Origin: Bacteroidales bacterium
GTDB taxonomy: Bacteria; Bacteroidota; Bacteroidia; Bacteroidales; F082
Direction of reading: 5' to 3'
Length of the DNA: 19,379 nt
NCBI GenBank assembly: GCA_017616675.1
Contig: JAFZXR010000067.1
Location: 1-19,379, forward strand
Made by a program: the position numbers and the translations under genes. Positions 8,290 through 16,246 of the stretch are shown piece by piece; the first letter of the stretch is position 1; every line of letters starts with the position of its first letter. The notes beneath the pieces are model-generated. The model made no database searches. It saw nothing but the letters and a program-made list of their open reading frames with translations, and was not told the origin of the DNA.

Positions 8290-9564
8290 ATGAATAAGTC
8301 CGATTCACGTTATCAATTGTACCTCAACATCTTAAAGGAAGAGTTGGTGCCTGCCATGGGCTGTACCGAGCCTATCTGTCTGGCCTACGCAGCAGCTAAA
8401 GCCAACCAGGTTCTGGGCGCTACACCCGACAAGGTGGAAGTGCTCGCCAGCGGCAACATCATCAAGAATGTGAAGAGCGTCATAGTGCCTAACACCAACG
8501 GAATGAAGGGCATCAAAGCCGCCGTAGCCGTCGGCATAGTGGCCGGCAACCCCGACAAGGCGCTCGAAGTGATTGCCAACGTGACACCGGAACAGAAGAA
8601 ACTGACCGAGGATTACCTCGCCTCCACCCCTATCATTGTGAAACATATCGTCTGCCGCGACCAGCTGGATGTCACAGTGATAGCATATAAAGACGGCCAC
8701 CATGCCGACGTGCGGATCTGCGGTTTCCACACCAACATTGTGCATATCCAGAAAGACGACGAGGTGCTTTTCGAGAGCGAGACCATCAGCAAGCCGACAA
8801 AGGAACTCACCGACCGCAGCTGTCTGAGCATCGCAGGCATAGTCGATTTTGCGGATAGCGTTGATTTTAAAGACATTGAGGAAGTCATAGGACGACAGAT
8901 CAGATACAACACGGCCATCTCCGACGAGGGCTTGAAGAACGACTGGGGCGCCAACATCGGCAGCACCTTATTAAAATATTATGGCGACGACATCAAGGTG
9001 AAGGCCAAGGCACGCGCTGCCGCAGGCTCCGATGCGAGGATGAACGGCTGCGAACTGCCGGTCATCATCAACTCAGGCAGCGGCAACCAAGGACTCACCG
9101 TCTCGATGCCGGTGATCGCCTACGCCGAGGAATATCACATCGCCGACGACCGCCTCTACCGCGCCCTGGTAGTGTCTAACCTCACCGCCATCCATCAGAA
9201 GACTCGCATCGGACGGCTCTCCGCATACTGCGGAGCCGTCAGCGCAGGCTGCGCTGCAGCCTGCGGCATCGCCTATCTCCTCGGCGAGAGCCTCGACACC
9301 ATAGAACATACCCTCACCAACGCCGTGGTGACAGTCTCCGGCATCATCTGCGACGGCGCCAAAGCCTCATGCGCCGCAAAAATCGCAGCATCAGTGGAAT
9401 CAGGCATCCTCGGCTATTATATGTATAAAAACGGACAACAGTTCGAAGCCGGCGACGGCATAGTCGGAAGCAACATCGAGGATACTATTAATAATGTGGG
9501 ACTCGTCGGGTCAGTCGGAATGAAAGAGACCGACACCGAAATCATCGACATCATGACAAAATAA
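8290..9564 (+). CDS. cyuA: L-cysteine desulfidase (CyuA/YhaM, UPF0597 family)
   Basis: A 424-residue member of the serine-dehydratase alpha-like family whose characterised members split L-cysteine into pyruvate, ammonia and sulfide with a [4Fe-4S] cluster. The hallmark GCTEP is at residues 24-28, with Cys25. Further cysteines at 314, 354 and 361 (YCGA and ICDGAKASC) have spacings of 40 and 7, which agree with the cluster cysteines I recall for the Methanocaldococcus jannaschii enzyme (25, 282, 322, 329). SGSGNQG (262-268) is also typical. The enzyme should therefore be active and oxygen-sensitive, as suits an anaerobe. It is the last gene of the operon, one base after the TPR gene. A serine-deaminating role cannot be excluded. 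No cysteine transporter or regulator is nearby. Confidence 0.88.
   Translation: MNKSDSRYQLYLNILKEELVPAMGCTEPICLAYAAAKANQVLGATPDKVEVLASGNIIKNVKSVIVPNTNGMKGIKAAVAVGIVAGNPDKALEVIANVTPEQKKLTEDYLASTPIIVKHIVCRDQLDVTVIAYKDGHHADVRICGFHTNIVHIQKDDEVLFESETISKPTKELTDRSCLSIAGIVDFADSVDFKDIEEVIGRQIRYNTAISDEGLKNDWGANIGSTLLKYYGDDIKVKAKARAAAGSDARMNGCELPVIINSGSGNQGLTVSMPVIAYAEEYHIADDRLYRALVVSNLTAIHQKTRIGRLSAYCGAVSAGCAAACGIAYLLGESLDTIEHTLTNAVVTVSGIICDGAKASCAAKIAASVESGILGYYMYKNGQQFEAGDGIVGSNIEDTINNVGLVGSVGMKETDTEIIDIMTK
9212..9265. repeat. Two consecutive GC-rich inverted repeats inside cyuA
   Basis: Hairpin 1: GACGGCTCTCCGCA (9212-9225) pairs with TGCGGAGCCGTC (9229-9240), giving 12 pairs with a two-base bulge and a three-base loop. 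Hairpin 2: CGCAGGCTGC (9243-9252) pairs with GCAGCCTGCG (9256-9265), giving 10 perfect pairs with a three-base loop. Both lie over codons for the cysteine- and alanine-rich segment around Cys314-Cys325. They may simply follow from codon choice in that segment. Confidence 0.6.
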
Positions 9565-9569
9565 AGGGA

Positions 9570-11261
9570 TTAATCTTTCCGGAAATCCTTTTCCAGCAAG
9601 GCTAAGATAACAGCTTTCATCTCCACGAGGTTAATCTCGTTGAGGGCTATCTTGTTGTACAGCTCTATACCCGACTCGCAGCCGTATCTCTTCAGCAAAT
9701 CGGTGAAAACCTTATCGTTTATTGTGATTTTCCAGTTTTTCAGCTTCCTGTGGAAGATCGAGCTGCCCAACTCAGAGTCTTTCATCTCCTCGTCTTTCAA
9801 AAACCTCCTGATCTTCGACTTTGCCTTCTCAGTGTTGACGTAGTTAAGCCAGTCGGCCTTGGGCGACTGCCGCCTGTTAGTCTGTATCTCCACACGGTCG
9901 CCGTTGCTCAAGACATAACGTATCGGCTGCATCTTACCGTTGACGCGGGCTCCGATGCACTGACTGCCGACCTGAGTGTGCACTTCGAAAGCAAAATCAA
10001 GGATTGTGGAGCCCACCGGGAGCTGTTTCACCTCCCCTTGTGGCGTGATGATGTAAATCTTGTCCGACTTGCCCTTCGCAGCTCTCTTGTCGTCAAACGG
10101 GTTGAAGTCCGACTGGTCGGTATCCTCAAGGATTCCGCGTATCTGGTTCAGCCACTCGTCGGGCGACTGATGTTTGTCGCCGCTGCTCTTGTACGACCAG
10201 TGCGAGGCGTTGCCTTTCTCAGCAATCTCGTCCATTCGCGAGGTACGGATCTGCACCTCCACCCAGTCGACGCCGTTCTTCACCGTGGTGTGCAACGACT
10301 CGTATCCCGAAGCCTTCGGCTTAGTTATCCAATCTCTAAGTCGTTGAGGATTAGGCTGATACAGATTTGTAACAACAGAATATACTTTCCAGCAATCGGC
10401 TTTCTCGTCTTTAATTCTCGAGTTGTTGATGATGATGCGCACCGCAAAAAGGTCGTAAACCTGCTCAAACGGCACGTTTTGGGCTTTCATCTTGGCAAAA
10501 ATCGACGGAATCGACTTGGTGCGCCATTTTATCGTGTAATCGAAGCCCATCTCACTCAAGCCGCGACGGATAGGAAGCAGGAAGTTGGCCATCTTCTCCT
10601 CCTGAGTGACGTGCGACATGGTGATTTTTTCTTCAATCTCCCTGTATTCCTTAGGATTTTCGTGAATCATCACCGCCTCTTCCATATCCTTTTTGATATT
10701 ATAAAGGCCCAGACGGTGAGTGATAGGAATCACCAGATATTTTGTAATCTCGAAGAATTTATCAGGATCGGGATCGATATCGCCTTGATTGCGGCAGTTG
10801 CAGAGACAATGGGCGATGATAAGCATCACCACGCGGATGTCGTCGATCATCGAGAGGAAAAGCTTGCGGAAAGCGTCTGATTGAGTCGAGATCTTCGCCA
10901 TGTTAAGCGCCATCACCTTCTTTAACCCCCTGAGTATCAACGTCACACGCTCGCCGAACATCTCTGTTATCTCATCAAAGGTCACGTCGGTGCATTTTGT
11001 GATATTGTGCAGCAACGCGCTGACGATGGTCTTACTGTGCATGCCCATCTCGGAATAGCAAATCTGCGCCACTTCAAGCACATGAAGCATCATCGGACGG
11101 CCCGAACGCATCCGCATGCCGTCATATTTCTGGCAGCAGAGCTCATAAGCCTTCTTCACATAACCCACTTCCTCCAACGTCATCGACTCCTCAACTGATT
11201 GAATAAGAGCGTTATATGATTCCTCAATCGCTTTAATTTCCTGTTCCGAATACTTTTCCAA
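9570..11261 (-). CDS. RelA/SpoT homologue: (p)ppGpp synthetase with degenerate hydrolase site, no ACT domain
   Basis: A 563-residue long-type RSH protein. The N-terminal HD fold (about 35-180) keeps His60 and His85, but the HDxxED motif reads HNITKC (85-90) and the ADRLHN motif reads AHCLCN (150-155). Two metal-binding aspartates and the catalytic acidic pair are lost, so hydrolysis is unlikely. The synthetase domain (about 225-355) looks intact: YDLFAVRII, KPKASGYESLHTTV, VEVQIRTSRMDEIAEKG and ASHWSYK. A TGS domain (about 400-462) and a helical stretch follow, then the protein ends, whereas family members of about 740 residues continue into zinc-finger/CC and ACT/RRM domains. It is therefore best described as a RelA-like synthetase. 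It converges on cyuA with 5 bases between stops, so no lost C-terminus is hidden downstream. A separate hydrolase should exist elsewhere in the genome. Confidence 0.9.
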   Translation of the reverse strand: MEKYSEQEIKAIEESYNALIQSVEESMTLEEVGYVKKAYELCCQKYDGMRMRSGRPMMLHVLEVAQICYSEMGMHSKTIVSALLHNITKCTDVTFDEITEMFGERVTLILRGLKKVMALNMAKISTQSDAFRKLFLSMIDDIRVVMLIIAHCLCNCRNQGDIDPDPDKFFEITKYLVIPITHRLGLYNIKKDMEEAVMIHENPKEYREIEEKITMSHVTQEEKMANFLLPIRRGLSEMGFDYTIKWRTKSIPSIFAKMKAQNVPFEQVYDLFAVRIIINNSRIKDEKADCWKVYSVVTNLYQPNPQRLRDWITKPKASGYESLHTTVKNGVDWVEVQIRTSRMDEIAEKGNASHWSYKSSGDKHQSPDEWLNQIRGILEDTDQSDFNPFDDKRAAKGKSDKIYIITPQGEVKQLPVGSTILDFAFEVHTQVGSQCIGARVNGKMQPIRYVLSNGDRVEIQTNRRQSPKADWLNYVNTEKAKSKIRRFLKDEEMKDSELGSSIFHRKLKNWKITINDKVFTDLLKRYGCESGIELYNKIALNEINLVEMKAVILALLEKDFRKD

Positions 11262-11282
11262 CTACTGAAAAATTTTAAGCCG

Positions 11283-11290
11283 CAAAATTA
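11283..11290 (-). promoter_or_regulatory. -7 element for the RelA/SpoT homologue
   Basis: TAATTTTG (followed by C) on the minus strand matches TAnnTTTG and lies 21 bases upstream of the start codon. The -33 region is not clear and would overlap the -7 box of the divergent flippase promoter. Confidence 0.55.
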
Positions 11291-11312
11291 CGAAATTTAT
11301 TCCAAAATACAC

Positions 11313-11320
11313 TATTTTTG
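11313..11320 (+). promoter_or_regulatory. -7 element for the flippase gene
   Basis: TATTTTTG followed by C matches TAnnTTTG, 70 bases before the flippase ATG. No clear TTTG is seen 19 bases upstream. Its -33 position touches the -7 box of the RSH gene on the other strand. Confidence 0.55.
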
Positions 11321-11390
11321 CAACGCTAATTTTTGATTTTTATTTTACAATAAAAAAGAATTTTTGTCGTTGGATATTTGAGAGACAGGG

Positions 11391-12860
11391 ATGAATAAGA
11401 AGTTTTTAAAAAATATTATCTTTTTACTTTTTATCAACTTATTGATAAAGCCGTTCTGGATTTTGGGCGTCGACCGCGCAGTCCAGAATCTCGTCGGCGA
11501 CACATCCTACGGACTTTATCTCGCGATATCGCAATTTTCCTACCTTTTTTACATCCTACTCGACCTCGGTCTGACGAATTTCAACAACCGCAACATAGCC
11601 CAGAACAATCAGCTGCTTTCAAAGCATTTTGTGGGCATCTCGCAGGCAAAGATACTTCTCACGGTTCTTTATTTTGTGGTGATCTTCGTCCTCGGATGGC
11701 TGATAGGCTACCGCGGCGAACAGCTGAAACTCCTTGCTATTGTTGGCTTTAACCAGGTTTTGCTGTCGTTTATCTTATATGTCAGGTCAAATATCTCGGC
11801 CCTGCTTCTCTTTAAGACCGACAGCATGCTCTCGGTGCTCGACCGTGTCCTCATGATCCTGATTTGCAGCTTCCTGCTATGGTCGGGATTCGTGCCAAGA
11901 GAAAATTTCAACATCTACAGCTATATCTACGCGCAGACTGTCTCCTACGTCATAACGTTTGTGATAGCCGTCGCAATCGTCTTAAAACACACGGGAAAGC
12001 TGACAATCCGCATCAACATCCCGTTTGTGATAATGATCATCAAGAAGAGTCTTCCCTACGCTCTTCTGGTGCTCTTGATGAGTTTTTACAACCGATTGGA
12101 GCCAGTCCTCATCGAACGTCTGCTGCCCGACGACATAGCTGCATCACAAGCCGGTGTCTATGCCCGCGCTTGGCGACTTTTCGACGCCGGGAACAATATC
12201 TCCTACCTGTTTTCGGTGATACTTTTGCCACTTTTTGCAGCAGTCATTAAAGCAAAAGAAGACCTGCAAGGCCTTGTGAAACAATCGTTTAGCATCATCC
12301 TCTCCATGACGTGCATCATCGGCGTTCTATGCATCTTCTACAGCCGCAACTTCATGGAGCTGATGTATCCCGAGCAAAACAACGCCGAAGCCGCCACCAT
12401 CCTGATGATTCTGATGGGCAGTTTCGTCTCAGTATCAGTGACTTACATTTTCGGCACCCTGCTCACCGCCAACGGAAATCTGAAACATCTTAACATAGTA
12501 GCCGCCTGCGGAGTGGTTTTAAACATCACGCTGAATTGTTTGTTTATCCCTCATTTTCAAGCAGTTGGCGCAGCATTCACCAGTCTTTGCGTGCAGTTTG
12601 TGACGTGCGTCATTCAGTTCTTCATCGCAAAAAGGATTTTCAACCTCAAGCTTGGCAACGCATTCTGGCTCCGACTCATCGCATTTTTAGTCTTGATTAG
12701 CGTAAGCGTCTATTTCTCGACCGCCTTGACATTGCATTGGGGCGCTTCGTTCGGAATAGCGGCAGCAGCCTGCGTCATCATCGCATTTATCACTAAGATG
12801 TTGAATTACAATGAGATAAAAGATCTCGTACTTTCTTCATTGAAGAATATCGAGAAATAA
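11391..12860 (+). CDS. Wzx-type polysaccharide flippase (MOP superfamily)
   Basis: A 489-residue polytopic membrane protein, with about 12-14 hydrophobic segments spread over its whole length, of the polysaccharide-transport group of the MOP superfamily. Such proteins flip undecaprenyl-linked oligosaccharides across the inner membrane. The N-terminus (LLIKPFWILGVDRAVQNLVG, then YGLYLAISQFSYLFYILLDLGL) follows the family layout, with an early helix and a charged GVDR loop. The central PEQNNAEAATILMILMGSF segment is also typical. It is the first of three surface-polysaccharide genes. The next gene begins 79 bases later with its own promoter motif. Export of teichoic-acid-like or other lipid-linked sugars cannot be ruled out from sequence alone. 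Confidence 0.85.
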   Translation: MNKKFLKNIIFLLFINLLIKPFWILGVDRAVQNLVGDTSYGLYLAISQFSYLFYILLDLGLTNFNNRNIAQNNQLLSKHFVGISQAKILLTVLYFVVIFVLGWLIGYRGEQLKLLAIVGFNQVLLSFILYVRSNISALLLFKTDSMLSVLDRVLMILICSFLLWSGFVPRENFNIYSYIYAQTVSYVITFVIAVAIVLKHTGKLTIRINIPFVIMIIKKSLPYALLVLLMSFYNRLEPVLIERLLPDDIAASQAGVYARAWRLFDAGNNISYLFSVILLPLFAAVIKAKEDLQGLVKQSFSIILSMTCIIGVLCIFYSRNFMELMYPEQNNAEAATILMILMGSFVSVSVTYIFGTLLTANGNLKHLNIVAACGVVLNITLNCLFIPHFQAVGAAFTSLCVQFVTCVIQFFIAKRIFNLKLGNAFWLRLIAFLVLISVSVYFSTALTLHWGASFGIAAAACVIIAFITKMLNYNEIKDLVLSSLKNIEK

Positions 12861-12896
12861 TTTCAGAAAAATCAGGCCTTATTAAAAAATTTTCAC

Positions 12897-12904
12897 TATT
12901 TTTG
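12897..12904 (+). promoter_or_regulatory. -7 element for the wzz/wzy pair
   Basis: TATTTTTG matches TAnnTTTG and lies 35 bases before the Wzz-like start at 12940. A TTTG box at the right distance is not evident. Confidence 0.5.
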
Positions 12905-12939
12905 TAGATTATTTTCACGTATACAAATAATAGACAAAT

Positions 12940-13887
12940 ATGAATAATTATTTTGACAACACTTCAATGATCAAGACCATCCTCAAATGGAAATGGCACA
13001 TCATCATCATTACAGTGGTAGCAGCGGTTTTGGGCGCAATTTTCTCGGGTTCACGATTCATCACTCCGATGTACAAATCGGAAGCAATACTCTACCCTAG
13101 CAACGTGTCGGCCTATTCCGACGAGACATTCACCGAGCAGATGCTCCAGATCATGCAGTCAAACGAGATTATGGACTCCGTCGTCGAGCGTTTCAACCTC
13201 ATCGACCATTATAAAATCAGCAAAGGCTATCCTTATTGGAAGACAGTGCTTATCGGCGAATATCGCGATAACGTCAGGATTTCAAGGACTCCTTACGATG
13301 CAGTGCTCATCAAGGTTTTGGATAAAGATCCTGAGATAGCATGCGCAATGGTAAATGAGATTATCAGGCTTTACAACCACAAAGTCGGAAGTCTTCACAA
13401 GTCAAAACGTTTTGAGACGGTAAACATGTTTAAGAGACAGCTCGAAGAAAAACAGATTTTCATCGATTCTCTTAAGCAGAAAATGGCCGAAATATCAACA
13501 AATTATGGCGTTTTAGAATATGAGAGCCAATCACGTGAAGTGACTCGCGGTTATCTCAGAACCGACGGCGGCGGAAAAGTCAACAAAGACGGTGTCGACG
13601 AGATGAAATCCAATGTCGAGCAATACGGTCCGGAAATCATCGCCCTCACCCAGCTCATCGAAAGCGAAAGCATGGCCTACAGCCAGGTTAAGCTCGATTA
13701 TGAACAGGAGCTGCGTTTCTACAATGCCGACATGACATTCTCCAACGTCATCTCCGAGCCTTTTGTAGCCGATAAGAAGACTTATCCTGTCAGATGGGTT
13801 GTTGTGGCATTGAGCGGACTCGCCGCATGCTTCATCTCCATCCTCGTCGTCTACATCATGGAAAGCAAAAAAGACCTCCTGAAATAA
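12940..13887 (+). CDS. Wzz-type polysaccharide chain-length determinant protein
   Basis: A 315-residue inner-membrane protein with the Wzz topology: a transmembrane helix near residues 19-37 (WHIIIITVVAAVLGAIFSG), a periplasmic region with predicted coiled coil (about 150-245) and a second transmembrane helix near 285-307 (VVVALSGLAACFISILVVYI). Proteins of this class set the length of polymer chains made by Wzy. There is no C-terminal tyrosine-kinase domain with Walker motifs, so it is the short form. Its TAA stop overlaps the next gene's ATG (TAATG), indicating translational coupling with the O-antigen ligase/polymerase. ATG 12940 is the only start that includes the full first helix. Confidence 0.85.
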   Translation: MNNYFDNTSMIKTILKWKWHIIIITVVAAVLGAIFSGSRFITPMYKSEAILYPSNVSAYSDETFTEQMLQIMQSNEIMDSVVERFNLIDHYKISKGYPYWKTVLIGEYRDNVRISRTPYDAVLIKVLDKDPEIACAMVNEIIRLYNHKVGSLHKSKRFETVNMFKRQLEEKQIFIDSLKQKMAEISTNYGVLEYESQSREVTRGYLRTDGGGKVNKDGVDEMKSNVEQYGPEIIALTQLIESESMAYSQVKLDYEQELRFYNADMTFSNVISEPFVADKKTYPVRWVVVALSGLAACFISILVVYIMESKKDLLK

Positions 13888-15344
13888 TGCAGAAGCTCGT
13901 AAAAACAGCAGCATTATACATCATTGCGGCCATCGTCGTCGCAATAGGTTTGTATTTTGTCGTAAAAAAAGACACCTACCTCGCCTTCGCCCTGCCGATG
14001 GTCGTGGGAGTACTGCTGTTATACGTGTTCTCATTGGATAAAGTGCTGCTGCTCGTAGCGTTTGTCACCCCGTTGTCCATCACTCTCGAGCGTCTGGCAG
14101 GCGGATTGGCGGTGTCGCTGCCGGCCGAGCCATTACTCGCAGGCATCCTGGTGCTTTTTATCGCAAAACTCATCTACGAGCGGCATTTCGACCTTAAAAT
14201 AGCGCGACATCCAATATCCATTGTGATTTACATAATGTTTATCTGGATGGTCTTCACCACCATAACGAGCGAGATGCCCGTCGTCTCACTAAAGTTCATG
14301 GTGTCACGACTCTGGTTCGTCATCCCATCGTATTTCCTTTGCGCCGAGTTGTTTAAAAACCCTAAGAATATCAACCGTTTCGTGTGGCTGTACATCGCCG
14401 GACTCATCATCGTCGTCATCTATACTATCGCAAATCACGCCTCGCGCGGCTTCGACGGCGACTCCGCCCACTGGGTCATGACTCCGTTCTACAACGACCA
14501 CACCGCTTACGGAGCGGCGCTGGCAGTCTACATCATACTCTGCGCAGCCTACCTCTTCATGCCTAACCTCGGCAGAGTCAGGAAACTCACGGTCGGAGCA
14601 GTGCTCCTGCTACTCATCACAGCCATCATCCTCTCGTTCTGCCGCGCCTCTTGGATCAGCCTCATCGCCGCGCTCGGCGTCCTGATGCTGGTGCTTCTGA
14701 AGATAAAATTCAAGTATGTGGCAGTGATTACAGTCATTTTAGTGGGATTGTTCTTCACTTTCCAACAGCAGATCTTCGACTCGCTCTCGAAAAACGACCA
14801 AGACGCATCAGGCGACATCGTCGAAAACATCCAGTCGATGACCAACATCACCACCGATGCATCCAACCTCGAGCGCATAAACCGCTGGAACTCAGCCATC
14901 AGAATGTTTGAGGAAAGACCGCTCGTGGGCTGGGGACCAGGCACATATCAGTTCCTCTACGCCCCCTATCAGGAATCGAAAAACAAAACCATCATCAGCA
15001 CCAGCCAAGGCGACATGGGCAACGCACACAGCGAATACATCGGAACCCTTTCAGAACAAGGCGTTCCAGGCGCCCTCATCGTCGTCTCGATAGTCGTGGT
15101 GTTTATGTATAGCGGACTGATGACATATAGAAGAAGCAAGAACAAAGAGTCTAAAATCCTCGTTCTTGCCTCAACTTTAGCCTTGTTTGGCTATTATATC
15201 CATGGAACCCTCAACAACTTCCTCGACACCGACAAATTAGCGGTTCCGGTCTGGAGCTGCATGGCGATAATCACCGCCATCGACTGTTTCCATGCCGATA
15301 AAGAAAGCTTCTACGATACTACTGAGCCTTCTGAAAATCAATAA
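13887..15344 (+). CDS. O-antigen ligase/polymerase (Wzy/WaaL-like) membrane protein
   Basis: A 485-residue protein with about 11-12 transmembrane segments of the O-antigen ligase (Wzy_C) superfamily, which either polymerises repeat units or attaches O-antigen to lipid A core. The family's large periplasmic loop lies between about residues 295 and 375 and carries the NRWNSAIRMFEERPLVGWGPGTYQ region and NAHSEYIGTLSEQGVPGAL, including the conserved H-[ST]-EY motif. ATG 13887 overlaps the wzz stop. The frame is open further upstream (ATG 13794), but that would run 93 bases into wzz and precede the first helix with a charged segment. The 3' end overlaps the convergent FKBP gene by 26 bases. Ligase and polymerase cannot be told apart by sequence; beside Wzx and Wzz, polymerase is slightly favoured. 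Confidence 0.85.
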   Translation: MQKLVKTAALYIIAAIVVAIGLYFVVKKDTYLAFALPMVVGVLLLYVFSLDKVLLLVAFVTPLSITLERLAGGLAVSLPAEPLLAGILVLFIAKLIYERHFDLKIARHPISIVIYIMFIWMVFTTITSEMPVVSLKFMVSRLWFVIPSYFLCAELFKNPKNINRFVWLYIAGLIIVVIYTIANHASRGFDGDSAHWVMTPFYNDHTAYGAALAVYIILCAAYLFMPNLGRVRKLTVGAVLLLLITAIILSFCRASWISLIAALGVLMLVLLKIKFKYVAVITVILVGLFFTFQQQIFDSLSKNDQDASGDIVENIQSMTNITTDASNLERINRWNSAIRMFEERPLVGWGPGTYQFLYAPYQESKNKTIISTSQGDMGNAHSEYIGTLSEQGVPGALIVVSIVVVFMYSGLMTYRRSKNKESKILVLASTLALFGYYIHGTLNNFLDTDKLAVPVWSCMAIITAIDCFHADKESFYDTTEPSENQ

Positions 15345-16197
15345 GTTCCACTTCAAAAATCAAGTTTGCAAATGGCGGAATGACAGGTCCTGCGCCGTTT
15401 GGGCCGTATGCAAGATAATAAGGGATATAAAGCACACCCTTCTCACCTTTCGACATCAACATTATTCCTTCGTCCCAACCAGGGATTACCACGCCTGTTC
15501 CGATAGGAAGCTCAATAGGCTCGCCACGTTCAACCGATGAGTCGAACACAGTACCGTCGAGAAGCTTACCGGTGTAGTGAACCTTCACATAGTCGCCTTT
15601 TTCCGGCATTTCGCCATTGCCTTCTTCTGTCATGACATAGTAAAGGCCTGTCGATGTTGGACTTGCAGCAATCTGATTTTCAGCGAAATAAGCCTGCATC
15701 TCAGCATATGCGTGCTCTGTCTCCTCAGGATAATTTGCCTTAATCTCAGCAACCATCTTGTTCACATATTCGCTTTCCGGATAGAAATCGTTGAGCTTAA
15801 CTTCGAATTTCATGACGTCGGTGCTATTAAACTGCTCAGGAAGCTGACGAACGCCGAAAGCATAATAGAACGTCGAGTCGGTATTCACGATAAACGAAGC
15901 CGAGTCGCCGATGTGCATCATTGCTATACCTTCCATAATGTCGGTAAAATACTGCGGTTCCATCATTCTCATGAGGTTGCTTGCAGGCTGCATGATAGGT
16001 GTGGTGTCGTTGACTGTGCACGACAAGGTGATGTCAATAATATCACCTATAGCAGGTGTTTCACCGCCGTTGTTGGTGTAAAAACGGTAATAAAGACCGC
16101 TGTCGGTAGTCTTGTAACCCTTAGGGCCGTTACCGCAACTCATTAACATTGAAAGCATTAAGCATAATGCCGTCACCATTAAAAATACTTTTTTCAT
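15319..16197 (-). CDS. FKBP-type peptidyl-prolyl isomerase lipoprotein
   Basis: A 292-residue envelope protein. It has a lipoprotein signal peptide with lipobox LMSC (Cys21). Residues about 195-289 form a complete FKBP domain retaining the classic pocket residues: HYTG tyrosine, VFDSS phenylalanine and aspartate, GVVIPGW, LAYG tyrosine, VIPP and the final LIFEVEL. It should catalyse proline isomerisation and help fold exported proteins. Residues about 34-138 look like a second, degenerate FKBP fold (GDIIDITLSC at the front, MKFEVKLNDF at the end) without the pocket residues, joined by a helical linker. The gene lies 49 bases after nrnA with no promoter motif between, so the two are probably cotranscribed. 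Its last 26 bases overlap the wzy-like gene. Confidence 0.92.
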   Translation of the reverse strand: MKKVFLMVTALCLMLSMLMSCGNGPKGYKTTDSGLYYRFYTNNGGETPAIGDIIDITLSCTVNDTTPIMQPASNLMRMMEPQYFTDIMEGIAMMHIGDSASFIVNTDSTFYYAFGVRQLPEQFNSTDVMKFEVKLNDFYPESEYVNKMVAEIKANYPEETEHAYAEMQAYFAENQIAASPTSTGLYYVMTEEGNGEMPEKGDYVKVHYTGKLLDGTVFDSSVERGEPIELPIGTGVVIPGWDEGIMLMSKGEKGVLYIPYYLAYGPNGAGPVIPPFANLIFEVELIDFQKAQ

Positions 16198-16246
16198 TTT
16201 TTAAAATTTTTGATTATTTGTTGTAATTATCTGATATTCAATAATT

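Noticed and set aside
9565..9569. Bidirectional terminator between cyuA and the RSH gene
   Set aside because: Only five bases separate the stops, and the short GATTAATC palindrome nearby is too weak to call a terminator.
9750..10880. Long open frame on the plus strand opposite the RelA/SpoT gene
   Set aside because: It lies wholly antisense to a gene with clear RSH motifs, and its translation is low-complexity, rich in H, R, L and V, with no recognisable domain.
13794..13886. Upstream start for the wzy-like gene
   Set aside because: It would overlap wzz by 93 bases and add a basic segment before the first membrane helix; the TAATG junction at 13887 is the better start.
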